Assembly (NCBI GenBank): GCA_037102815.1
Contig: BTPP01000004.1
Coordinates: 2,976,001-3,040,000 of the forward strand
Reading direction: 5' to 3'
DNA length: 64,000 nucleotides
Source of the DNA: Neurospora intermedia
Taxonomy: Eukaryota > Ascomycota > Sordariomycetes > Sordariales > Sordariaceae
Below are positions 32,605 through 45,000 of this stretch, one piece after another. Position numbers and translations under genes: made by a program. The notes beneath the pieces were generated by a model. That model was given only the letters and a program-made list of their open reading frames with translations. It did no database searches and had not been told where the DNA came from. Every line of letters begins with the position of its first letter. The first letter of the stretch is position 1.

Positions 32605-33066
32605 TTAAACACCGTGTTGGCTGTTTAAGTGCACATCTGATGTCTCACTAGAGACGTGAAGTGTTTGCTGCACCGTGATCTTGAACTGACTGGTCGCCAT
32701 AGGTACATAATAAGATGGAAAATCACTGACCTTGATATTGACACACAAGTACTTGTAGTAGACTCTTTCATTTCCATCTCCAGTTTCGAATTCGGCGGTT
32801 CTTATTAACCACCCATTCGCTACCACATAGGTCCAGGCAAACAGACCACTCTCATATGTTCCTTTCTGTCTTGTACAAAACACCCTCTCCATCACAACCC
32901 CATGATTGCTTATCCATGTCACAGCTGCCATACCATACAAGACATGACCTCTGCATTTCACTTTCATGACAACACCAGCGATATCTACCTTCCATTTTAC
33001 AAACTTCCAGTCTCTCCTTCCTCTCCGAGTTATATTCTCAACCTCGAGACACCCTCCATCCTCCAT
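32605..33066 (-). CDS. Candidate orphan gene, 153 aa, beta-rich
   Basis: An ATG-started single-exon frame on the minus strand. The sequence alternates hydrophobic and polar residues over most of its length (for example WKFVKWKVDIAGVVMKVKC, GLFAWTYVVANGWLIRTAEF, ERVYYKYLCVNIKVSDF), as expected of beta strands. It has five cysteines and many W/Y. There is no signal peptide or membrane segment and no domain I know. It sits convergent with the Stm1-type gene and upstream of nothing obvious. Possibly a lineage-specific gene; a chance frame is not excluded. Confidence 0.4.
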   Translation of the reverse strand: MEDGGCLEVENITRRGRRDWKFVKWKVDIAGVVMKVKCRGHVLYGMAAVTWISNHGVVMERVFCTRQKGTYESGLFAWTYVVANGWLIRTAEFETGDGNERVYYKYLCVNIKVSDFPSYYVPMATSQFKITVQQTLHVSSETSDVHLNSQHGV

Positions 33067-33917
33067 ATGCTGTGAGGTCGTGACATTGCCGGAGAACTCA
33101 TACTAGCTTTCATATCTCAGACAAGCACGAAAGTACTATGTAGAACCTTGGGACCACATACTCAGGCCGACTTTGCACATCACCTAAGTAAGTGGTGATA
33201 CACACAATCCATTTGCAAGAGACACAGTGGATAAAGTTTCCCATTTGCTTTCTCACGATGGATGATTCTAGATAGATCCTCTAATACGACTCTAACATTC
33301 TGCATCAAGTTACATGCGCGCATCTGTATGTATGATGCTTTATGTCGGTGGTATAGGCTCGTGCAGAGTACTTGCATAATAAGCCCTACTTGTAGGTACT
33401 ACCGGGTGCCTGATAAGTAAAGAGCCCGAGTTTTTCGATTGAGTGATTATTCAGTCCGCATTAGACCGAGGGCTGGAGTGTCGTTCTCTCTAGTTCCTTG
33501 AATTGGACTAGGCAGTGATTGATACTCCGGTAGTTGGGTCGGTGATGGTCGACGGAGCACGTCGTATCACTTTATCTCATGTTTCTCCTTGTCTATTCCC
33601 TCTTTCCCCCAGGAATGTGTGTTGCGAACTTGGGGAGTGGAGGGCGCGGTCTTCGGGAGCTGCTCTGGTCCCGTTATGAAGATGGGAAAAGATGGTTGGA
33701 TGGAGAAACTGAAGAGTGAATCACTATGTTTCTGGAAGAGTAGCAGTACTCGATCGCCGCTTCAACAGCACCCATGCAATAGTTGACATTTCCTTAAACA
33801 AGGGGAATTAATATTCGCGGCAAAAAGCATACATCATAATCATTATCGACGACTTCCATCATCTCCCTATCCTCGCCCGCCCACCTCAACCACACAACCT
33901 TACAACCCCCAAAACAC
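33067..33917. other. Intergenic, 850 bp
   Basis: No supported gene. Includes the 3' flank of the minus-strand transporter gene (stop near 33918). Confidence 0.4.
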
Positions 33918-35826
33918 TCAAAAGCCACTCGGCACCTGATGCCCATAGATCACTACTCCCCCCCTCTTCCTCTTAAACCCAAACCTCCCCGCATCAATCC
34001 CCAAACTAACCACCAACCAGACCACATTGAACCCAGCCATCATATAGAATGGCGTTCCCGTGCTCCACACATCGAACCCGTACCCGCCCGCCTTCGTCAG
34101 CAACAAGATGGCCGCGCCTCCGCACCACGAGTATACTCCTGCCACGGACCCCTTCAGCCTCACTCTCGACACCGTATCCTCTGGCAAAGCTCCCGGATTT
34201 TCTAAAAGGGGTGCCGTCTCGTTCCGGCCATCAGCCGGTTCAGTCACAGTAGCTACTTCGCTGTCTCTGTCGACGCGGTGCGGATGCGTGATCACGTTGA
34301 CTACGTCCACCTTCAGCACGCCGCGTCCTAGCGAGCCCAAGCTGCAGACGATGGCGCCAATTTGGCTGATGCCGATAAGTGCAGCGAGGAAGAAGACAAC
34401 AGGACTGCCGCCCCGCCCATCCTTGTCTTTGTACTCGGGGCTTTTAAGCTGGGGGAAGGCAATGTAGCCGGCGATGCCAAAGGTGGTAGCTACGATGATC
34501 GGGTAGTTGAGTTTATTCTGCTTGGCGAACTTGCGGCTAGAGAGGTAGCCGAAAAGAGGAGCGCAGAAGAGGCCCATTAGTTGGGCGACGCCCGTGAGGA
34601 TAGAGGAGAGGATGTAAGCCTGGCGGCATTCCTTTTTCAGCTCGGGGGAAGGGTCGTTGGGCGAGCCTTGGCAGAAGCCGTTGCGGATGAAGAAGGCGTT
34701 GATGAAGAGGGGCATGAAGAGCGAGATGGCGACGGTGGAGGCGCGAGCGACAAAGCCGCCTAGGTAGCCAAGGGCGATGTCGGAGTCGGTGAGGCCAAGC
34801 CGGATCGAGTCGCGGAGGAGATGTAGGTAGGGATAGACTTGTTTGGATGAGTAGGGAGCCGAGTGGTCGTCGGTTCGGCGCTTGAATCCGAAGAGGGTCC
34901 GGAATCCTTTGCCTTCTTCACCCTTGATGCCGCGGAGACCGAAGAAGACAAAGATGGCAACGAGGAAGGAGACGAGGCCGACGACGTAGTAACTGTACTG
35001 GACGGCTTGACCAACAGTGACGCCTTTGATCTGTCCGAACCGTGCTGGTAGAGGGAGGAAGAGCGAAAGGGCGACGAGGGCACCGCACCCTGTGAAGAGC
35101 CCTACGTAGCCGGCCAACGCGGACGGCTTCCCACGCCCTTCGGGTTTTCCTTGGGTGCCATCAAATCTGAAGCCAGCTTCGGAGGTGCTGTGATCGCGGA
35201 ACCGATCAGGGGTAATGGTAACCTCAGAAGCCACTGACGGTGTTATGCTATGCCTTGGGTTCAAAGGGGGGTTCTCGACAACATCTGTTTGCGCCTGGGT
35301 CTCGTCGGACAACGAAGGGAGGATTGCCGTAACCATGGTCGCCCTTTGTCACCAATGATGATTAGCTTTTGTCGTGGAACGCCCTGTTGAACATTACTTA
35401 CGCAGCGGTAGCTCCAACAGCAAAGAGAATCCTCGCCAATAGCAACTGTGGGTACACATTCGTTGCCTGAACAAACACCAGCAGCGAGAGTCCAATAATT
35501 GCATAGCCGGTGACGGCTACATGTCTTACCCCGACACGATCAGATACCAGACCCCAGATAGGGCAGGCGATCAAGGCGACAATTTCATCAACGAAGCCGA
35601 GGGTACCGACGATGTCACCGACGCCATGCTTGACGCCGATCAAGTCGGTGATGACAAAGGAGACGCTGCTGTTGAGGAAGACGAGGAAGGAGATGCTGAA
35701 AAGGCAGATGCCCAAGAGGTAGGTCAGGGCTTGGAGAGGGGTCGTCGATGAGGAGAATGGGAGATGGCGGAGGAGAAAGGCACCGAAGTCGAAGGGTTGG
35801 CCGGGTCGGCCATCGGTTGGAGCCAT
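33918..35826 (-). CDS. Major facilitator superfamily transporter, 616 aa
   Basis: Two exons, 35826-35402 and 35343-33918, with a 58-bp intron (GC|GTAAGT, GCTAATC branch, CAAAG acceptor). About 12 hydrophobic segments are visible: four in the first exon and eight after a long hydrophilic loop at about residues 145-205. MFS motif A is present after segment 2 (WGLVSDRVGVRH). The remaining segments include AYILSSILTGVAQLMGLFCA, VVFFLAALIGISQIGAIVCS and FYMMAGFNVVWLVVSLGIDA. The substrate cannot be told from sequence; the layout resembles fungal MFS proteins of the yeast YMR155W type, but this is a guess. It is divergent from the sideroflexin gene with 1.1 kb between starts. Confidence 0.85.
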
Positions 35827-36951
35827 TGTGTGGGTTCTTTGATATGGTCTGTTTTGGTGTTTAGTCTAAGTACTGGGATTCCTATCTAGGTTGGCTAAGC
35901 AACCTAAGAGTGTTGATGGTTCGTCGATGTGTTTTGCTTCACATCGGTTCAATGTCACACGGTTTGTGTAGTCGTGTTCTTCGAGGAAACGAAGCTTACA
36001 ACGGCACTGATGGAAGTTCAAGCATCTATCAAACAAATGTGGAATCACGAGTTATCGTTTGCAACAAGGGAAGAAAGAGGTCGGAAGGGAGAAGAGTGGA
36101 AGCAGCATCGCGGAAACTGATGACGGCGCTGGCGTCAGTTACGCCCATCCAAGGAATCATCGACCGGGGAACACAGCCAATTAGAAGAGCCCAATCCCGA
36201 TTTACATATGTACACTACAACCCTGTCGCTATCAGGGCATTTGGCTCGTGCAACCCTCGTGCAACCCTTGGGTTCAGTTTTGGACCGCGTCTGGCCGCCG
36301 CGCTGCGACATCTGCCCGCCCCGCAATCCGGTTCAGAGCCCCTCCTCCGCTGGTGTTCGTCTTTTTTTCCCATCAACTTCTGGCCTCGGGGCAAAACGAC
36401 ATGAAATGGCATGAATTAGCTACGGCGCCACGCTGACAGGCGCCCGATCCTGAATCTGACTGTCTCTCGTCCTGTGCCGTTCCCTCATACTTGGACTCGA
36501 TAATCCGCCAAGTCAGCCAGTACACATGCATTGTACAAAAATGCAGGCGGGACAGTGATACGGCACATCATATGGGGTCCCGTTCCGGGGTCCTGAATCG
36601 AGACCGGGATACCTGGCCGTCCCCGAGATCGGGATCCGCTTTATTTTTGCCGCGACCGGGGAAAGATAACAAAACCCTCTTGTCGAAGGAGAGTCGATGG
36701 TTTGTTTCAAGCAGGAGTCATACACCGCTTTGCTTTTATTTCCATTTCGGTCTTCTTTCTTTACTACTTTTCTCTTTTCTTGTTTTGCAGTTTGTTTCGT
36801 TTGTCTGTTTGTTTGTTCTTCCCCGACATCGTCGCCGTCAACCCGCCCGTCAGACAAGACACAAAGGTGTTGTTCTCTTCTCGTCGCAAAGAGAGCGCAC
36901 TCTTCGCGCCACTAAACACCATCCCCAACCCATCCCAGAACACAAACCACC
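35827..36951. promoter_or_regulatory. Divergent intergenic region between MFS transporter and sideroflexin genes
   Basis: These 1125 bp separate two head-to-head start codons and must hold both promoters. The right-hand part (36740-36830) is T/C-rich with TTTGTTTG runs, typical of a leader. No gene is supported inside. Shared control of the two genes is possible but not shown. Confidence 0.45.
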
Positions 36952-38368
36952 ATGTCCGCCTCTCTGCCCGGCGCACGCGCGCTTCCCGACTCGCAGTATG
37001 ACTTGAGCACCTACTGGGGCCGCGTCAGGCATACCGCTGGCCTTACCGATCCGAGGTGAGCATAACCGCATCTGAACTGGGGATGGGACTACGAGGAGGG
37101 AGGAGGAAGGGGCCGGAAGAAAAGGGCCGTACATGCTGCCTAGATGACGCATTTGCGACCTCCAGTTAGCGCAAACTTTGGGGTAATGAAGGGCTGGATT
37201 CGGGACGGGACAAAGAATGTCTTGCTAACGTGCACGCCATATTCGCAGGACGCTTCTCGTTGGCAATGCCGGTCTCGAGCAAGCTAAGCAGCTCCTCGTC
37301 TCCTACAAGCAGGGACAGATCAAGTCCATGACGCCCGACTTGTGGCAGGCCAAGAAGCTCGTCGACTCTACTCTCCACCCCGGTATGCTTCATCCGCCGA
37401 CATACTCCTGAACGCATGCCGTTGCGCATGGCTGCGTCGACATACCTGCAACCTAAGTCATTAGGAGGGGAAAAGACACATGGGCTTACAAAATATGACA
37501 CAGATACCGGAGAAAAGGTCTTTCTCCCCTTCCGCATGTCCTGCTTCGTCCTTTCCAACTTGGTCGTAACAGCCGGCATGTTGACCCCTGGCCTTGGCGT
37601 AAGTTGAAAACACCTCCCCTTCCCTAGGTACCTCTTCCTCCCTACATCTTCCTCTTACTAACTCTTTCCCACAACCAGAACCGCGGCACCATCGCCTGGC
37701 AAGTAGCCAACCAATCCCTCAACGTTGCCATCAACTACTCCAACGCCAACAAGTCTTCCCCCCTCAGCTGGTCCAAGATCGCCCAGTCCTACTTCCTCGC
37801 CGTCGGCGCCTCCTGCGGCGTGGCCGTCGGTCTCAACAGCGTCGTCCCGCGCCTCAAGTCGCTGGCGCCCTCGACCCGTTTGATTCTCAGCCGTCTGGTT
37901 CCCTTTGCCGCCGTCGCTTCGGCCGGTGCCCTCAACGTCTTCCTCATGCGCGGCGAGGAGATGCGTACGGGCATTGACGTGTACCCGGTCCTGTCGGCCG
38001 CCGACAAGGCTAAGCTGGTTGCGGAGGGCAAGGGCGAAGGAGACGTGGAGAGCCTGGGTAAGAGCAAGAAGGCGGCGACGATTGCCGTGGCGGAGACGGC
38101 CGTCAGCAGAGTGCTCAACAGCAGCCCGATCATGGTTATCCCCCCTCTTGTGCTGGTTAGGCTCCAGGCTACCCAGTGGTTGAAGAGGAACCCGAGGTAC
38201 ACGACCCCGATTAACCTCGGTCTGATCTTGGTGACCAGCTATGCCGTGTTGCCGTTGGCGCTGGCGGCGTTCCCCCAGATGCAGAAGATCGAGGCGGATA
38301 GGCTGGAGGGAGAGTTCAAGGGTCGTGGTGGTCAGGATGGCTTGGTTGTTTTCAACCGTGGTATCTAA
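36952..38368 (+). CDS. FSF1: Sideroflexin (mitochondrial amino-acid carrier family), 340 aa
   Basis: Four exons: 36952-37055, 37249-37382, 37504-37598 and 37679-38368, all GT-AG and in phase, giving 340 aa. Family marks include the N-terminal SQYDLSTYWGRVRHTAGLTD, the HPDTGEKVFLPFRMS motif around residues 78-92, and NQSLNVAINYSNAN at 122-135. Several membrane segments follow (for example SYFLAVGASCGVAVGLNSVV and PIMVIPPLVLVRLQ). Sideroflexins are inner mitochondrial membrane proteins; some human members carry serine for one-carbon metabolism, while the exact substrate of fungal Fsf1 is less certain. Length is close to the usual ~320-340 aa. The gene is divergent from the MFS transporter. Confidence 0.93.
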
Positions 38369-41300
38369 GAGGCGGCAAAGGGGAGCGGGCGGGTTCTGGT
38401 GGGATGGGTTAGTTCCCTCTGTCTTGAAGATGGAGGACCGTGGAGGAGTGTGCACACAATGGGTGGCATAGCCTTGGAGTTTTCTTGTTCATATGGCAGC
38501 GGCAGCGGCAAAAGACGGCGGCGATATCCTGAAAAGCTATGTTGCTTTGGTCAGTTCTTTTTTTTCTGCTTCCTTGCCTCTGCCCTTCTCCGTTTGGTTG
38601 TGTATTTCTTTCTTTTGCATTGTGGGTTTGTTCGCGTTGCTTCTGTTTCCCTTTGCTTGATGTCATAGCAATGGCTTGTTGGTCATCAAGAGGTGAGTCC
38701 TACAACCTCCTCCTCCATTACCCCAAGAGAGTACTAGTTGCGGACCCGTTGGCCAGGCATGTTTTTGACAGCCCTCAGATGTTCCCCTTTGGGCTCGGTT
38801 TCGTGGAGTTTGATCACTACAGGTATGCATGCCCAATACCGCTGCTAGGTACAAGCTGACAATGCCGATAAGCACCGGATGCAGCTGGGGCAGAGTCCAG
38901 GGCTTTACGTAGGGTCCGGCACCCGTACCCTACCTAACCTCACCCTCCTATTTCCATGACGCACACCTGCAAAGGCCGTCCCCCTCAAAAGAAATCAACT
39001 TTTTCTGTGGAGCCTCCTCTCCAAGAATCTTCTTGCAGTGCCTTCTTGTCATTCCGGTTTGTCTTTCCCGAAAGCAACGGACATTATTTCCTCCGGTCAC
39101 CGGCTGGTTTTCACCGAGGCTCGGCTTACCTTGCCATGACTGCTCTTCAAACTTGGTCAATGGTCACTGAGTAGCTCCTTGCCTCCGCTTTGACCCAGTA
39201 ATACTCTGTATCACCTCACCTGATGTTACTCCTCTTCTCTTTACAAGCTACAAGTTGTGCTTCGTGGCACTGCTTGGTTACTTGACACTGCTTGACATGC
39301 TTTTGTCGTGCTTCAGTCAGCTTCTCGCTTCATCGTCCCCTCACTGCAAAGTCGGGCCTGCGGTCCGGGCAGGTTGAACTATCAACTGTTTTAGTTGGCC
39401 TTGGTCGTGTCATCGATAAGTTATCCCGGCTCCAGGTGGCGCTGTCCAACCGATTGGTAATACCCCTGAGATGCCGCAGGTTAGGCCAAGCTGGCCTTCT
39501 TCTCAAACTTATTGTTTGTAGAATCTTGAAACATCATGATGGTGGTCGATCTTTGTGGTTTAACAACCGTCGAATAAAGGGCCTATAGTCGGCAAGGCTC
39601 TGGAATTGACCTGGAGCTATACGACCATCTGCGAGTGCCGCTGAGCTACAGCAGCAAGTTTTGTTGGGAATCTTCACAAATCCCCTTTTACAACTGCCAT
39701 GGCTGTTGAGTTTCGTATTGTAGCCACCGCCATGGAAGATCATTGACTTGACCTGGCCTTGGGCCTCGGCTTGTATCGCGACCGGGCTTGGACCTGATAA
39801 GATCTAGTCTTTGGCCCTGGATCTAGAGGCTTGCGTGACTTGAGACAAGTCATCCTGGACCATCTTTTCCTGGTCGATTGATTTTCTTCAGCAAGAACAG
39901 GGCCGCAAGCTTAAAGTGTAGGAGATGGCTCTAGTTTTCACTTATACTTAACGCCCTAGTTCTGTGGTCCTGACTACTTGTTGTTCAGCCTCCTTGCTGT
40001 TCTTGGCCTTAGCTTTTGTTTTCCATTGACATGAATTGTATCACAAGCCTGCATGTTGTGTTCTTCTATCAGGATACGGTGCTTGATGTCGTCGACACGA
40101 GAACATAAGCCAAAGGAGCTTCAACGGCTGAGCAGGCATGATATCAAACTGCCAGACCTATAATTCTTCGTGCAGTTGCCCATCGGCAAAAGGGTCCTAT
40201 ACAGAGACCCCAGTTGGAAGCGAACGGCTGACATTTGAGAGATAATAACAAGCAGTAGAAGCCAATCCAACCTATAGAACATGCTTGAAATGTAGAGTCG
40301 ACGAAAGTCGACACCAATAGCCAAGAGGATAGTAAATGGCAAAATGAAGCTGTTGGCGGTAAACTCACGGGTTTCCTTATAACAGGAGTTACTTAATCTT
40401 AGTCCATGATAGCTTCTCCCACCATGGCAATTCTATCGACCTGGAGGTGAGGGCATGGATGCTCGAATTTGATTACAACACTCAATACCTAAAAATTCGA
40501 CAAACGAAATTTTACGCTGATGTCACCATTACCACGTTACCTCGTTGGATTTACTGTCTCCAGAACGGTAAGGCTGTAAAACCTCTCAATTATTGTTAGA
40601 AAGCTTTTTGATCCATCTATTTTCTTTTTAGGGAGTTATTTGCCTCGCAGCAGGAACAGACGGAGGTATGCAGCACGACCGAAAGTCAGGAAGGAGCAGA
40701 GGACACCGTTTCTTCACATGAGCTTAGAACAAGAAGTAGGCGTAAACATGCCCACTTTCCAGAGAGACAGGTGGTGTGTAGGTGAAGTGCAAGGACGGGA
40801 CACACTTTCCCGTTTCACCGGCCCGAAGAGTACCGATATCATCGGAGATAGAAAGCAGTGGGCGGTAAGCGCGGCACGGACATAGAGGCATAGGTAGGTT
40901 GCCCATTCTTTTTGCCACTCCTGCAAGGACATGTCTTCCGAAACCGGGATTGACGAAGAGCTTACTACATGTAAAGAACAGTCGGTTCTCTCATTGTAGA
41001 GAGATATAGTGCCCATCTCCTAACAATTTCCTTACAAACATATTCAACTTTCACACTAGCGGACAATAACACAACCAGCAATAAAGATAAAAGAGACACA
41101 TAGATATCATTATTGACCAATATCTTACTTGAGTCCGGACTTTCAATTGCTTCTTGCGACGGAAAGGTTGTTTTGTAGCCGAGTTCTAATCCCGAGTTTT
41201 GCTTGTTAAGAGTGTGGGAAGTGAACTGAAGGAAGGGTGTGGGAAGTGATTGGAGCGACTTATGCACAAGGGAGAGAGCTGCAGACGCACTTCGCACAAG

Positions 41301-41978
41301 AACTTTAAATGCCCGTCTCGGAGAACATGCATTAACGATACATGACGGTACCGACAAGTTCAAGTGACCGAAAAGTCAACCTTTTGGCAGGCAAACTACA
41401 GCCACGGGACGTGCCGTGTGCGCTTGCAGGGAAAGAGCATTGGCTCCGGCGCTAGCCCTTCGTAATTTTGCTGATACATCCATCTTGCAGGTACACTACT
41501 CCCCGTGACGCCATTGCACTTTTAGAATGTGAACATCTTTATTACGCACCAAACTCAGATTGCACTTTCGAAAATCACAACGCTGGATCTCTTTTGATAC
41601 TGGTGACCTAGTCTACTTAGTGCTTTGCCCGAGTGAAAAGTCACACTGCCTTGATATATGCATCTCCAAAACAGCAGACCATGGAAGTCCAACATGCTTC
41701 CATGCGAATCTTCGCAGGGATTGCAGAACGCAGGAACCTTAACGTCCCTTGTTCACGACTTCACGCTAGAATCCGGCCTGGGCAGTTACCATCGCGTTTT
41801 GTGTAACGTATAATATCGACAACCCTGGATATGTCTGGGCCCTGCTCATCCATTGGATGTTTCTCAATGTTGTTTGTTGGCTTTTGAATGAACGTCTATC
41901 ATCTCTTTGCCAAAAATCCATACAGAAAAGGTGGTAATATTCCATCAATTAATTGCCCCGCCGTTGATTCCAGGTGCA
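38369..41978. other. Gene-poor region, 3.6 kb
   Basis: After the sideroflexin 3' end no gene is supported. Open frames are shorter than about 130 codons and lack domains. A TACCTAAC motif at about 38932 and TAGGTAGG at about 40891 belong to the motif class described in the findings. Confidence 0.4.
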
Positions 41979-42018
41979 ACACCACCACCACGACCACCAC
42001 CACCATCACCATCATCAC
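41979..42018. repeat. CAC/CAT trinucleotide microsatellite
   Basis: Imperfect repeats of ACC, CAC and CAT run for about 40 bases. Located in a gene-poor region. Confidence 0.85.
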
Positions 42019-45000
42019 AACGCATCTCGCCCCTCGCTTGTCTTCCCGTTGAGAGTGGTGGTGGTGGCCTGGCCCGCCTGTCGGCAACCACCATGTCTAG
42101 GTCAGGTGCACGCACTATTACATCGGGTGTCCCTGGCCAACCAAACGATCTACAGACCCCGGCACGGCATGGCGACAGCCCCCCGTTGCTATTTGGACAG
42201 ACACCAACTTGGATGAAGAAAGCGTGGATGGAAGAAAGCGGAGAAGCTACTACACTAGTACGTATGTAAATCTCATCTTATGGACTTGAGGCTTGTCAAG
42301 TCAGGTTTTGCGGGCTGTGCTCTTGTTGAAGCCCCAAGGGGATTTCGTGATCTCCAGACTTTTGAATGTTGTACAGGGCTCATGGGTGGAGATCGATCTG
42401 CTTGGGACTACGTACATGGGGTCGAGTGGTGATTGTGAACGTCCCCAAATGCCGGGTCCTCAACCAAATGGGTCTTTTCCTTCCAGCGCCACCTGCTGGA
42501 GACCCAGGCCCCTGGGCAAGCGCCGTTCACAACCTCTGGAGAGGGGAAGGATTTATCCGAAAGTGTTGGTTCGCGGATGGGTGGTGTATGTGTGTGTGTG
42601 AAAATGAAACTGCCCGCTGGGAGGCAGAGCCCCCATCTTGGTCCTCAACGAACTCCCGTCCGCTTGGGCTTGGGAAAATACGAGGCCTGATTGAACGACT
42701 TTCGATATGTACACAATGTCAAGAAAGCCCGGAGAGGCATTGTTCTTCAAACTATGTTGACATTTTGAATCAGCAGCTGATCCATGATTTTCGACGACAT
42801 ATGAAGTCAGGGAGGCAATGGCAGAAACCACCACTGTTGCGGAGCTGAAGGACCTGCCTGGTAGGCAGTTTCGGTATCACTGTGCGTTTGGGATTTGTCC
42901 AGATGAGTGGCAGTGGGCCTTACTTCATACCATGTGTGCACTATTTGGGCGATAGTCTGACACCGGCCGAACGGTGACACCGACCAGGAAATGATATCTT
43001 TCCTTGTCCCATTCTGGTCCTGCAGCAGAGAAGCCCTGTTTGGTGGCGGCAAGGACCCTGGGGATCTTGTTCTCATTGCTTACTATAGCATAGTTCCAGC
43101 GTGCATTCAACCCCTCCTCTTGCTCCTCCTCCTAAAAAATAAATAAAAAATAAATAAAAAATAAACAAAATAAAAACTAGCACCCCGACAGCAAATTAAC
43201 AGTGTAAACGGGGCAGGGCTTTGTTATCCATCCTGGATATGCGATTGGACGTTTTAAGGACGACAGCCAAGAACTAGGTAAGGATCTTCCAATCGGCTGA
43301 GACAGGCTGACTTCCATGTACACAAAGAGAACGAGAAAGTTGTTTGAAAGCTTTGAAATCAACACCAAGAAAAAATAAAACAGATTTACATTATAAAGCC
43401 AAAATGCACTTCGACAAGGCAAAAACGGTCGGCGGGATTGCAATGCGCATGCGTTCAATTGCAGTACATGTTGCTGCGGATGCAAGTTTCATGAAAGGGC
43501 TTGAGGCTGTAGTCTGCACGAACAGCCGAACTTCCAAAGCCATGAACTTGAATCTTCGGGCGAAACCTACCGTAGAAACTCGCGAAACTCGCAACCTTCA
43601 ATAATCTCTTTGAGCGCCAGGCATGGGGCAAACCTGTGCAGTGTGTTTGAAATTGAAACGCACCCAAACTGGAGTGGTGGGCAATTTTCCCCAAGTTTTC
43701 ACTAACTTAACAGGCACATACATACGCTGGCTTACTGGGCGCCGCGTTATGCCCTGCCCAGCGCTCAAAGAGTAAGTATCTCGACAATTGCCAAGATTCC
43801 GCAAGTTTCTTAGTTGCGATATTGCAGACACATCGACGTTCATGAGGCACGCAGTGCTTCCAAGTCGAGCACATTCAAATCCAGCGCGTTGACACCGCAA
43901 TCCCAAGCCAGAACAAGGAAAAGTTTCTACAGACACATGAGCAGAAATGTATAGCGAAAGATATATAATTTGAGCTCCCAGGCAGAATAGGAAACCAACC
44001 CATATCGTTTGTCAACTTCATTCACAGCTGTGACAGTTTCCACAAGATATCCATATGGACCTTTCAAGAATCAGACATTAGCCCAGCATGAACAAGTACT
44101 TCATGGCTTTCATCTTGTCTACGATACCTGGACTACTTCCGTTTGAAGTTTCTCTCCTTGAGGATTTCATAGTTTTCCGTCTGGTGTGTTAATCTGATGT
44201 CTTCATCCCCACCTTGGCAGAGCACTAACAAATGGAGTTAGCGATATCAGACAGCAGAGAACAAAAACAAGAGAGCTGGCTTCCTCGAATTCGGCCAAGT
44301 GGAAAATTGTTTCCGAAGGGCAATGTTGAAACTACTGCATCGAACGTGGCCACTATGCCAACAGGCAACGACAGTTCTGACAAAGATAACGAAGACGAAC
44401 CGGATCCCGATGTATGCATGGGTGGCAGACTCACCAGAGTCCAGGGGTTGTAGCTTTGTCACGACCATGACGAAAAAGAGGGCAACGAAGATCAAAACGA
44501 AGAAGACAGGTGCCAGAAGCAAGACCACTGGCAGAGGGACGACATTCCCAATCCCGGGAAGAACCACGCGAGATCGAAGAGGACAGAAGAAGTGGTCGAT
44601 GTTTACTTAACAACTGGACTATAATCCAGAGATACCTATCACGGTCGTGGACCGTTCCCCACCCCAGGGCTGTGGCGTCCATGCTAGTCTGGGTGGTGGT
44701 GGTGTCGAAACCGCACAATATTCGCGTTACTGCACGCACCGCGCCGCAATTCACTAACAACATCGAGTACCTACCTGTAGACATCGGACTACTAGTACAA
44801 TGTTGCCCGCGATTCCGAACAATCGGCAAGAACCTCGACGACCTCACAATTCCTACCTTCTCCTGAGACACATTGTCCCTTACTAGCTTAGCTAGAAAGA
44901 AAACCCAAAAGTTCAACCCTTGGTTTTGATCTAGGGCCTTGATCCCCCTTGTATCGAAAGGGCTTTAAACTTGTGGGAACTACTACCTCCAGTCTACATC

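Noticed and set aside
37658-38455. 265-codon minus-strand open frame over the sideroflexin gene
   Set aside because: It lies antisense to conserved exons with C-ending codons, which leave the opposite strand open by chance; no domain.
42366-42848. 160-codon plus-strand frame
   Set aside because: No recognisable motif or splice partners; in a gene-poor stretch with simple repeats.
44247-44567. Minus-strand frame with a hydrophobic stretch resembling a membrane segment
   Set aside because: It has no ATG at its start and the hydrophobic run is antisense to a lysine-rich plus-strand frame, so it may be composition only; no upstream exon could be placed.
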